Below the pieces are notes generated by a model. The model saw only the letters and a list, made by a program, of their open reading frames with translations. It was not told the DNA's origin and made no database searches. Shown here piece by piece: positions 1 through 7,237 of a DNA stretch of 10,727 nucleotides. Made by a program: the position numbers and the translations under genes. This stretch comes from Solirubrobacterales bacterium (GTDB taxonomy: Bacteria > Actinomycetota > Thermoleophilia > Solirubrobacterales > Solirubrobacteraceae): the NCBI GenBank assembly GCA_026392325.1, contig JAPLCH010000223.1, positions 1 through 10,727 on the forward strand, read 5' to 3'. Every line of letters begins with the position of its first letter. Position 1 is the first letter of the stretch.

Positions 1-283
1 CGCCTCAGGGCTCATGTCCAACTCAACACCCCGGGCGGCAAGTCGCTGGGCAACCCGCTCAACCTGCAGGTTGACAATCTGGCCAATCTGCTCGCGGTCC
101 AGAGTTGCGAACTCAACGATGTCGTCAAGCCGGTTGATGAACTCCGGCCGGAAATGGTTCTCCGCACCCAAGCGACCACCTGGAATGTTCGACGTCATCA
201 CGAGGATCACATTGGTGAAGTCAACGGTGCGACCCTGACCATCGGTCAGACGACCGTCATCCATCACCTGCAGAAGGATGTTG
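1..283 (-). pseudogene. clpB: 5'-truncated second copy of clpB (C-terminal D2 region), runs off the window
   Basis: Read on the minus strand, this stretch encodes 94 residues identical to residues 689-782 of the intact ClpB at 4637-7237. They run from the NILLQV segment just after the second Walker B motif, through FRPEFINR, to SPEA. At DNA level it matches 4892-5174 with six mismatches (positions 103, 115, 160, 166, 178 and 273) and no gaps. Every mismatch is synonymous in the ClpB frame: five are third-codon changes and one is TTG/CTG leucine. Homology stops abruptly at 283/284. Upstream of that the N-terminal domain, D1, the middle domain and both D2 Walker motifs are missing, so the fragment cannot be a working disaggregase. 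The downstream end lies beyond position 1, so whether it keeps the original clpB stop codon is unknown. Identity is certain. Calling it a pseudogene is an inference from the truncation. Confidence 0.93.
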
Positions 284-467
284 TCATCAGCAGCTAGTGG
301 GCGATACACCCGAGCAGCCTGAAAAGTCAGCAACCCAGGAATGCCCGGCTCGCGCATAGACCACAAAGGTCCTAGTAGGCGGTCTCCTGGAGAGCGTCTC
401 AACTCCGAGGATCAACAGCAGCTGGCTTTCGCACCCAAGCACTGGATAACGGCGCTCCGATGTGCCT
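284..467. other. Junction and unassigned stretch between the lipoprotein gene and the clpB fragment
   Basis: These 184 nt separate the lipoprotein stop from the clpB fragment. I see no hairpin followed by a T run and no RNA gene. On the minus strand the ClpB reading frame stays open upstream of the junction as far as a TGA at 412-414. It contains an ATG at 355-357. Translation from there would put 25 unrelated residues (MREPGIPGLL...PLAADD) in front of the ClpB fragment. An AGGA sits 12 nt before that ATG, which is a poor spacing for a ribosome site. I do not recognise the 25 residues and regard expression as unproven. Confidence 0.5.
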
Positions 468-926
468 TTACGGGCGTGGCCCCCGGAGGACAAACCGTCT
501 GCGAACAAGGTCCCAAAGTACCGAGTTATCTGAAGCCGAGGGATAGTCCGAAAGAACCATGCTGGTTTCTCCGTCAGTCGCCCACACCCATTCGCAGCCC
601 CCTCCTGGTGTCGAACTGCAAACCCCAGGAACAAGCTTCTCCTTCAGGGCGTTACTCGCGTGGAGTAGGAACTCATCGAGTTTCTGAGAGTCAGCGGCGC
701 GGACTACCGCGAAAGCCAGGCTGCTGCGTTGATAGGTCGCTCGACCGGCGATGATGACACTCGCTCCACGAACGGCCCTAACGGGTCGGAATTCGCACTC
801 GGCGCCCACACCTAAGCAGAGGCCGCCGAGCCTTTCGAACTCGGAGGCCGATGTGATGCTCTTCGTTCCACAGCCCACGGGAACCATCAACATCAACGCG
901 AGAGATACGGTACATAAGCGACTCAA
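468..926 (-). CDS. Putative small lipoprotein of unknown function, coupled to the upstream secreted hydrolase
   Basis: A 152-residue protein of no family I recognise. The N-terminus has a short charged start, a hydrophobic run (residues 6-18) and Cys19 in the context VPVGC, which looks like a lipoprotein signal peptide. The -3 position is Pro rather than the usual Leu/Val/Ile, so lipidation is probable but not secure. The remainder is soluble-looking, with further cysteines around 37, 44 and in the CSSTPGGGCEW segment, which could form a disulfide outside the membrane. The start is TTG, 3 nt after the TAG stop of the large secreted protein. No good Shine-Dalgarno site is visible, so translation is probably coupled to the gene before it. 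An internal ATG at residue 12 would destroy the signal sequence. It could be an accessory or immunity-type partner of the Amidase_6 protein; that is inference from position and predicted location only. Confidence 0.65.
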   Translation of the reverse strand: MSRLCTVSLALMLMVPVGCGTKSITSASEFERLGGLCLGVGAECEFRPVRAVRGASVIIAGRATYQRSSLAFAVVRAADSQKLDEFLLHASNALKEKLVPGVCSSTPGGGCEWVWATDGETSMVLSDYPSASDNSVLWDLVRRRFVLRGPRP

Positions 927-929
927 TTG

Positions 930-3900
930 CTATTGGAACCGTCGGAAACGCATAACCCAAATTGTGGCGCCGTCTCCGAGTGCAGGGCCGTTCCTCTCGG
1001 AAGTCCAAGAGCGGTTCCGGGTTATGTTATGCGAGTAGTATCCCATTACCAAGTGCCTCTGAGCCACAGGCCCTGACTTCGGAAAGCGACCCGCTCCAAC
1101 AACCCCGACATGGTCCTTCACCGTGGGCGCATTTCGCATCGCGGGCCGATGCATGAAAATTAGATCTCCATCTTGGAGTTGCCCGGCGCTCGGATAGTGA
1201 CCCGGTCTATAGGCACCGCCGACAGGGCGTGCCCAACCGCTGCGCCAGAGGAAGTTATAAAGGTTATTCGCTGCCGACCAGCTGTTCGAAAATGACCACT
1301 CAATCCCTAAATAACCTGCGTCTGAAAGCTCTGGGTTGTGTATGAGCCACCATGCATTCAGGGCAGCAGGGTCTGTGTCGACATTCAGAAATGGAATCTT
1401 TCCCCGCCTGAGCGTCTGGCTTGCAAAATTTGCGCAGTCCTTCCCATCCAGGTATGGATATTTGACCGAATGGGGATCGTTGTCAGCGCCATCATGGTAG
1501 GCCGTGTATTGGTTCGCCCACGAAATCATTCGATCCGTATCAAGGGCTGGCGGATAGCTGGTGGACCCCGCGGTGAGGCCTGTCTGGCTAGAGACGACTT
1601 GGACGCGATAGACCAATGGGTACGCCGGCGCCGCACCATTGGCCACCGCGAACCTCAACTTTCCATTGTTGAGACTCATCTGGACCGAGTAGCGGATTCC
1701 CGAGCTATCAACGGCGTCTAATGAGTTGAAAGAAGCGTCTGTGACGGGGAGAGCTGTTAGGCCGTCACTGGTTGATTCGACTTTCACGCTGTCACCAGTC
1801 TCCTGGACAAGCGTCTGCCATTCCTGTCGGGCTACTGTGAGTTCTGCGCTTACCCCAGCGGTTGCGTCAGCGACTATTAGGCCAAGCACGCTCTGGTCAG
1901 AATTGACTCCGACCGCCAGTCCTACCGCGCCTCCGTCACTTGCCGCAACGGCGGTGTGTGCGGCCACGGCGAACGGTGAGCTTGGGCCGGCCGCAGACGT
2001 CGAAAGCACCAAACACACTTGATGATCACCTTCGCCAAAGCCAATAGACGGTTCGCCAAGGCCATTGCCCTGAATTACCAAGTGCCGATCTAGGGACTCG
2101 AAACTACTCGTTCCGCGCGCTTGTAGCCCTCCGCTCACAGCTGCTAGCGAAGGAACAGGCTGCCCCGTGGATACCGGCTGTCCCATCCCAGCCGCGGTCA
2201 GAAGGTCGTACCACGCAACTGGAGGGGACAGGGATGAGGATGGCGATGTGGGGCTCGCTAACCGCATAGCACCAGCGGAACTTTGGCCCTCGCTAAGACA
2301 TGGCGCCGACCCGCGACTTAGGTCTTCGCCTTGGTAGGAATCAGTCGCGATCTCCCGAGCCCAAGAGCGCGACCATTCATTCCCAACTCCGTCGCGAACC
2401 TTCAGTGTCAGCGTGTGCAGTCCATCAGCGAGACTGGCCGCGTCAACATGGATCAGCTCGTTGAGCTCGCAAGTCAGCACAGCGCAAGGCTCTGGGTTGA
2501 CTCTCTGATTCTCGGGGTCATTGTCCATTCCGTCGACCAAAAGCTCCGCGTAGCTAACTCCCGACCGAGCATCGGTTGCGGTCAGCTCAAGCGCGGGGAG
2601 TGGCTCGGATCCGTCCGTCTGCGAAGCGAGCTCGCCGCTCATCCCGACCGTTGGTGCTGTCCGGTCGATTTTGATGTGGATTTGTTGTGGTGTGCTGGTG
2701 TTGCCTGTGCGGTCGGTGGTTGTGAGGGTGAGGGTGTTGTCGCCTTCTGGGAGGTTGTCAGTGTTGATGTGGAATGTTTTGGTGTAGGCCCATTGGTTGG
2801 TTGTGTTCCAACTGGCTGGGCATGGAATGGTTTGGGTGCCGTCGCAGTAAATGCCTTGTTCTTGGTTTGCGCTGTTTGTTCCTGTGCTTGATGGGTCTCC
2901 GGCAAGGTTGACTTTCCAGATGCCAGTGCCAGTGTCGTTGGCGCCAACTGTGATGTCGCCTTCGTAGTGGTTGGTCCACCCCGTTGGCCAGTCAGCGCCG
3001 GTTGTGGCTTCAGCTGTGGGTTGTTTGTCGTCTTGGATTTGAAGGTAGGCGCCGCCGATCATGTCGTACTCGCTAATTCCAAAAGGGTCACCGGTAAGTG
3101 CAGTGCGGGTGCCAGCCCCATAGGCCCATTGGGTATTGACAACCGAGTTCCCAGCGCTGCCACCACCAGCTGGAAGAGAGAAATATGCGGTCTCCTTGCT
3201 TGAAGCGTTCTGGCAAACAGTTCTGGGTGAGCTGACCAGCACTGGCCCTGAGGTGTCGTTGGCCTTGACTGTTGTCGTAAGTCCCGGTTCCCAACCGTTA
3301 AGAGGGTTGAGAATGCCCTGGCTTGTGCAGATTGGCTTGAAGCCATTGGCTGTGTTTGGCACGCGAGTCACATGATGTAGTTGAGCAAGCGTGACCTTAG
3401 AGTCACCCGGGGCGGTGTAGCGCCACTCACCCGAGTCACCACTCGCAAGTGGTTGCGCCTTGACCATTGAGTAAAGCCCTCGACCCCAGCCACCATTCGT
3501 GCTGCTCAAGAACCCGTTCGGATTCGTTGTTTTCCACGACCAGCCGGCAAGGCTCACCGTGGAACCCGTCGTGTCCCAATACGTCTGGCTTAGCGTGATC
3601 GTTGGATCAACAAGGATTGGGTAGGCAACATCACCGGAACGGTCAACGCTAATGCGGACCGTGTCTCCGACAACCGACTCAGACACGGGCACATTGTTGC
3701 CGTTCGCATCCACTGCGCTCGCAGGAGACACCTGGGCCATCACCCTGCCGTCTTTCACAATGCTCACGCCCGCACCATCAGGCGAACGCTCCAAAGTTGC
3801 GCCCGCTGGCAAGCCAACCTTCAACCCTTGCTCTGCTGGACTCTCCTCACTCCGAAGAATCGAGAACGTCTCAGCACCAGCCGGAAGCGCCGCAACAACG

Positions 3901-4559
3901 AAGTCCGTGTCCCTCGCAGTGTTCGCGTAGAACACCTTGTCCGAGCCCAACCGCACGCCATCCGCGCCCGTCGCACCGCCAAGCGGGCTGACACTCACCC
4001 CAGCCCGAGCAAAGCTTGCCGCAACACCAGCCTCGTCGCCAACAGTGATTGAGGTCAAAGCATTCGCAGGCTCAAAACCGCCACTCGTCTCATCAAGACC
4101 AGTACTCACAATCCCCGCCCCGTCACCATCAGGCGACCTCAAAGGCAACAACGACGACAACAACGTTCGCTTGTCACCATCAACAACGACGGCTGTTGAG
4201 TCAGAAGCAAACCCTGCGATCCGAGCACCCTCACCAAGCAACGGAGCACTCCAAACCGGTGCGACCAACGCGTCAGCGAACTCACGCTTAGCAAGCGACA
4301 ACGCTGCAGCATCAGACAAACCAACACCCACGCTGCCGCCGCCACTAGCAGCACCCTCACCACCCGACTCAGACGCGAGCGCCAATCTCGCAGACTCAAA
4401 CAAACCCGAATCAATACGCACCGGAGACCAACCAACCACACCACCACCAGAAGCCAAAGCCGAACCAACACCAGTAACAGACACCACAACGACCCCAAGC
4501 GCCAACCCAACACGTATACGAACAAACCGGGACAACAAACCACGGACACGACCCAGCAC
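930..4559 (-). CDS. Large secreted multidomain protein with Ig-like repeats and C-terminal Amidase_6-type hydrolase domain
   Basis: A 1209-residue exported protein. Residues 1-36 form a signal peptide: arginines, then a Val/Leu/Gly-rich core, then SALA|S. Residues about 40-320 resemble the N-terminal region of large actinobacterial wall/RHS-type proteins and end in YPILVDPT (313-320). Residues about 320-505 are Thr/Gly/Trp-rich and probably beta-sheet. Two Ig-like repeats follow (about 515-635 and 636-740; compare DNTLTLTTTDRTGN with LHTLTLKVRDGVGN), then a Ser/Pro/Gly-rich linker and a second beta-rich part to about 1000. Residues 1002-1209 match the Amidase_6 pattern: DCANFASQ with Cys1042, SWSAANNLYNFL, GDLIF, DHVGVV with His1150, and YYSHN with His1177. 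The fold is NlpC/P60-like, so an amide-bond hydrolase acting on peptidoglycan or peptides is likely; the substrate is not known. The start is GTG, chosen because it gives the signal peptide, has a G-rich ribosome site, and has a promoter just upstream. Codon choice changes near residue 638. The domain calls come from pattern recognition, not a search. Confidence 0.85.
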   Translation of the reverse strand: MLGRVRGLLSRFVRIRVGLALGVVVVSVTGVGSALASGGGVVGWSPVRIDSGLFESARLALASESGGEGAASGGGSVGVGLSDAAALSLAKREFADALVAPVWSAPLLGEGARIAGFASDSTAVVVDGDKRTLLSSLLPLRSPDGDGAGIVSTGLDETSGGFEPANALTSITVGDEAGVAASFARAGVSVSPLGGATGADGVRLGSDKVFYANTARDTDFVVAALPAGAETFSILRSEESPAEQGLKVGLPAGATLERSPDGAGVSIVKDGRVMAQVSPASAVDANGNNVPVSESVVGDTVRISVDRSGDVAYPILVDPTITLSQTYWDTTGSTVSLAGWSWKTTNPNGFLSSTNGGWGRGLYSMVKAQPLASGDSGEWRYTAPGDSKVTLAQLHHVTRVPNTANGFKPICTSQGILNPLNGWEPGLTTTVKANDTSGPVLVSSPRTVCQNASSKETAYFSLPAGGGSAGNSVVNTQWAYGAGTRTALTGDPFGISEYDMIGGAYLQIQDDKQPTAEATTGADWPTGWTNHYEGDITVGANDTGTGIWKVNLAGDPSSTGTNSANQEQGIYCDGTQTIPCPASWNTTNQWAYTKTFHINTDNLPEGDNTLTLTTTDRTGNTSTPQQIHIKIDRTAPTVGMSGELASQTDGSEPLPALELTATDARSGVSYAELLVDGMDNDPENQRVNPEPCAVLTCELNELIHVDAASLADGLHTLTLKVRDGVGNEWSRSWAREIATDSYQGEDLSRGSAPCLSEGQSSAGAMRLASPTSPSSSLSPPVAWYDLLTAAGMGQPVSTGQPVPSLAAVSGGLQARGTSSFESLDRHLVIQGNGLGEPSIGFGEGDHQVCLVLSTSAAGPSSPFAVAAHTAVAASDGGAVGLAVGVNSDQSVLGLIVADATAGVSAELTVARQEWQTLVQETGDSVKVESTSDGLTALPVTDASFNSLDAVDSSGIRYSVQMSLNNGKLRFAVANGAAPAYPLVYRVQVVSSQTGLTAGSTSYPPALDTDRMISWANQYTAYHDGADNDPHSVKYPYLDGKDCANFASQTLRRGKIPFLNVDTDPAALNAWWLIHNPELSDAGYLGIEWSFSNSWSAANNLYNFLWRSGWARPVGGAYRPGHYPSAGQLQDGDLIFMHRPAMRNAPTVKDHVGVVGAGRFPKSGPVAQRHLVMGYYSHNITRNRSWTSERNGPALGDGATIWVMRFRRFQ

Positions 4560-4565
4560 CTAAAA

Positions 4566-4571
4566 CCCCCC
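4566..4571 (-). promoter_or_regulatory. G-rich ribosome binding site of the large secreted protein
   Basis: On the minus strand a GGGGGG run ends 6 nt before the GTG start codon at 4557-4559. It can pair with the CCUCC of 16S rRNA, with G-U wobble. It supports the GTG as start in the absence of a canonical GGAGG. Confidence 0.5.
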
Positions 4572-4587
4572 GGTAAATTAACGTGGG

Positions 4588-4616
4588 AGCATATTGCCAA
4601 ACGGCGAGACTGTCAA
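4588..4616 (-). promoter_or_regulatory. Near-consensus housekeeping promoter of the secreted-protein/lipoprotein unit
   Basis: Minus-strand reading gives TTGACA (4616-4611), a 17-nt spacer, then TATGCT (4593-4588). The -35 box is perfect and the -10 box matches 4 of 6 bases at the ideal spacing. Transcription would start near 4581, leaving a leader of about 22 nt before the GTG start. The boxes lie in the 77-nt gap after clpB, where I see no hairpin terminator, so read-through from the heat-shock operon is also possible. Confidence 0.72.
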
Positions 4617-4636
4617 GACGACCCACCAGCGCTCAA

Positions 4637-7237
4637 TCAATGTGACCTGTGGTCCAATCGGCCGACCACGTCCCTTTCAAGCCAAGGAAGCAGTCCAGTA
4701 GGGCTGGTAGGGCTGCCACCCTTCACACTGATCGTCTCCCCGTCGCGCTCAACAACTGCCTTTGCGCCGTCGGGCAGTTCGCCTGCGAGCACGAGCTTGG
4801 AAAGTGGGTCCGTGACCTCACGCTGAATCGTGCGCTTCAAAGGACGAGCGCCATAAGCCGGGTCGTAGCCAAGGTCGGCGATCAGGTCACGCGCCTCAGG
4901 GCTCATGTCCAACTCAACACCCCGGGCGGCAAGTCGCTGGGCAACCCGCTCAACCTGCAGGTTGACAATCTGGCCAATCTGCTCGCGGTCCAGGGTTGCG
5001 AACTCCACGATGTCGTCAAGCCGGTTGATGAACTCCGGCCGGAAATGGTTTTCCGCTCCCAAGCGACCGCCTGGAATGTTCGACGTCATCACGAGGATCA
5101 CATTGGTGAAGTCAACGGTGCGACCCTGACCATCGGTCAGACGACCGTCATCCATCACCTGCAAAAGGATGTTGAAGACTTCGATGTGAGCTTTCTCAAC
5201 CTCGTCGAGCAGCACGACTGAATACGGGCGCCTGCGCACAGCTTCGGTCAGCTGGCCGCCCTCTTCGTAACCGACATAGCCGGGAGGCGCACCGACAAGG
5301 CGACTGACGGCGTGCTTCTCCATGTACTCGGACATGTCGATCCGGACCATCGCGTCCTGGCTGTCAAACATCAGGTCGGCGACGGCGCGGGCAAGCTCGG
5401 TCTTGCCAACACCTGTCGGCCCGAGGAAAAGGAAAGTGCCGATTGGGCGGTCGGGGTCCTGCAGGCCAGAGCGGGAGCGGCGCAGTGCGTTTGAAACTGC
5501 GTCCACCGCCTCGTCTTGCCCGATGACGCGCTCATGGAGGCGCTCTTCAAGGTGCAGCAACTTCTCCGCCTCTCCTTCGAGCATGCGGTCAACGGGAATA
5601 CCGGTCCAGTGGGCGACGATCGCCGCAATGTCCTCTGCGTCCACAACTTCTTTGAGGAAGCGTGCCTCGCCACGGTCAACCTGCTCCGCGTCTTCGAGCT
5701 CTTTCTCAAGGTCAGGGATCACTCCGTAACGCAGCTCGGCTGCGCGCTGCAGGTCACTGTCGCGCTCTGCCCTGTCGGCCTCGCCTCGGGCGGCTTCAAG
5801 GTCACGCTGAACGTCGGCGACGGAGTTGAGGGCGGACTTCTCCGCCTGCCACTGAAGGTTCATCGCATCGGCCTCTTCGCGCAGGTCGGCTAGCTCCCGC
5901 TCAATTGCGTCACGGCGTGAGACGGCGGCAGCGTCGGTTTCCTTCTCCATTGCCTGCCGTTCGATTTCGAGCTGCATGATCCGGCGTTCGACCTCGTCGA
6001 TCTCCGTTGGCTTCGAATCAATCTCAATCCGCAAGCGGCTTGACGCCTCATCAACAAGGTCAATCGCCTTGTCTGGAAGGAAGCGATCAGCGATGTAACG
6101 GTGCGACAGAGTTGCCGCTGCGATCAGCGCGTCGTCCTGGATCATCACCTGGTGGTGCACTTGGTAGCGGTCCTTGAGCCCGCGCAGAATTGCGATTGTG
6201 GCCTCAACTGAAGGCTCGCCAACGAACACTGGCTGGAAGCGGCGTTCAAGCGCCGGGTCCTTCTCAATGTGCTTGCGGTACTCGTCAAGCGTGGTTGCAC
6301 CAACGGCTCGCAGCTCGCCACGCGCAAGCATTGGCTTGAGCATGTTTGCTGCGTCAACCGCGCCCTCGGCTCCACCTGCTCCGACGATCGTGTGCAACTC
6401 GTCAATGAAAAGGATCACCTGGCCAGCAGCCTCGGTCACCTCTGCAAGGACTGCTTTGAGGCGGTCTTCAAACTCGCCGCGGTACTTGGCACCCGCGATC
6501 AGCGAGCCGATGTCCAAGGCGATCACCTTGCGGCCGCGCAAGCCTTCGGGCACGTCGTCGCTGACGATCCGAGAGGCGAGTCCTTCAGCGATTGCAGTCT
6601 TGCCGACACCCGGTTCACCGATCAGCACCGGGTTGTTCTTCGTGCGGCGCGAAAGGACTTGAATGGCACGGCGGATTTCATCATCACGGCCGATCACAGG
6701 GTCGAGCTTGCCCTCGCGAGCGAGCTCGGTCAGGTCACGCCCGTATTTGGACAGCGCCTCAAACTTTCCCTCGGGGTTCTGGTCGGTGACCTTGTGCGGC
6801 CCGCGGACTTCGGCGGTTGCTGCCTTGAGCGCATCAGCTGTGGCGCCCGCAGTTTTCAGCGCGCTGCCGGCAGCACCGTCCGCGCCAGCCAAGCCGACAA
6901 GCAGGTGTTCGGTTGAGATGTACGAGTCGCCCATCGCGGTGGAGTTCTCCTCAGCTCCGCGAAGCGCAGCAAGCAAACCTTGGGACGGAGTGGGCTCTTG
7001 GGCTTCACCACCTGAAATGGAGGGTGCGTCGGCGACCGCCTCACTTACGGCCTGTCGCAGAATGCCCGGGTCAGCACCAACCTTGCGCAGGATGGGCTCA
7101 ACAAGGCTGCCCTCCTGCTCAAGCAGGACGAGCAGAAGATGGTCGCCGCTCGTTTCAGTGTTGCGATTTGTGGCGGCCAAGCGCTGTGCAGCCTCAAGGG
7201 CCTCTTGGGATTTGATCGTGAACTTGTCGAGTCTCAT
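4637..7237 (-). CDS. clpB: ATP-dependent disaggregase ClpB (Hsp104/ClpB AAA+ chaperone)
   Basis: An 866-residue cytoplasmic ring ATPase that pulls polypeptides out of aggregates and hands them to DnaK/DnaJ/GrpE. Domains in order: Clp N domain (about 1-145, two repeats); D1 with Walker A GEPGVGKT (207-214), Walker B ILFIDE (275-280) and ERRF arginine-finger region (331-334); a heptad-rich middle domain (about 410-520) that docks DnaK; D2 with Walker A GPTGVGKT (606-613), pore loop GYVG (653-656), Walker B VVLLDE (674-679) and sensor-2 GAR (796-798). The length is normal for ClpB. Two oddities: the segment between MTSN (717-720) and FRPEFINR (732-739) is clearly shorter than in E. coli ClpB, and after VKGG (838-841) there is an extra tail of about 25 residues. 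The ATG overlaps the hspR stop (ATGA), and GAGGG lies 7 nt upstream (7245-7249). A truncated copy of residues 689-782 lies at 1-283. Confidence 0.98.
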   Translation of the reverse strand: MRLDKFTIKSQEALEAAQRLAATNRNTETSGDHLLLVLLEQEGSLVEPILRKVGADPGILRQAVSEAVADAPSISGGEAQEPTPSQGLLAALRGAEENSTAMGDSYISTEHLLVGLAGADGAAGSALKTAGATADALKAATAEVRGPHKVTDQNPEGKFEALSKYGRDLTELAREGKLDPVIGRDDEIRRAIQVLSRRTKNNPVLIGEPGVGKTAIAEGLASRIVSDDVPEGLRGRKVIALDIGSLIAGAKYRGEFEDRLKAVLAEVTEAAGQVILFIDELHTIVGAGGAEGAVDAANMLKPMLARGELRAVGATTLDEYRKHIEKDPALERRFQPVFVGEPSVEATIAILRGLKDRYQVHHQVMIQDDALIAAATLSHRYIADRFLPDKAIDLVDEASSRLRIEIDSKPTEIDEVERRIMQLEIERQAMEKETDAAAVSRRDAIERELADLREEADAMNLQWQAEKSALNSVADVQRDLEAARGEADRAERDSDLQRAAELRYGVIPDLEKELEDAEQVDRGEARFLKEVVDAEDIAAIVAHWTGIPVDRMLEGEAEKLLHLEERLHERVIGQDEAVDAVSNALRRSRSGLQDPDRPIGTFLFLGPTGVGKTELARAVADLMFDSQDAMVRIDMSEYMEKHAVSRLVGAPPGYVGYEEGGQLTEAVRRRPYSVVLLDEVEKAHIEVFNILLQVMDDGRLTDGQGRTVDFTNVILVMTSNIPGGRLGAENHFRPEFINRLDDIVEFATLDREQIGQIVNLQVERVAQRLAARGVELDMSPEARDLIADLGYDPAYGARPLKRTIQREVTDPLSKLVLAGELPDGAKAVVERDGETISVKGGSPTSPTGLLPWLERDVVGRLDHRSH
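4892..5174. repeat. Right copy of a direct repeat; left copy at 1-283
   Basis: This part of the intact clpB is repeated at 1-283 in the same orientation, 4891 bp away, with 97.9% identity (277/283 counted by eye). The left copy is cut by the window edge, so the true repeat may be longer and may reach the clpB 3' end at 4637. The two copies bracket the secreted-protein gene and its lipoprotein neighbour. No inverted terminal repeats or target-site duplication were recognised at the visible junction (283/284). Confidence 0.95.

Noticed and set aside
14..238. A 74-codon plus-strand open frame encoding the same peptide as one at 4905-5129, suggesting a duplicated small gene.
   Set aside because: It is the antisense of the duplicated clpB segment. 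The peptides match because all differences fall at bases that are third positions in both frames. No ribosome site or family resemblance.
284..467. Possible terminator or RNA gene after the lipoprotein gene.
   Set aside because: No stable hairpin with a following T run on the minus strand, and no tRNA-like or other RNA fold could be drawn by eye.
287..634. A 115-codon minus-strand open frame covering the region after the lipoprotein gene.
   Set aside because: It lies mostly in another frame of the lipoprotein gene, starts without a ribosome site and has no recognisable pattern. The lipoprotein frame has a signal sequence and coupling to the gene before it.
3937..4563. A 208-codon plus-strand open frame opposite the signal-peptide end of the large secreted protein.
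   Set aside because: Low-complexity Pro/Ser/Thr/Ala shadow of a Gly/Val/Ser-rich coding region. The minus strand has a signal peptide, a ribosome site and a promoter.
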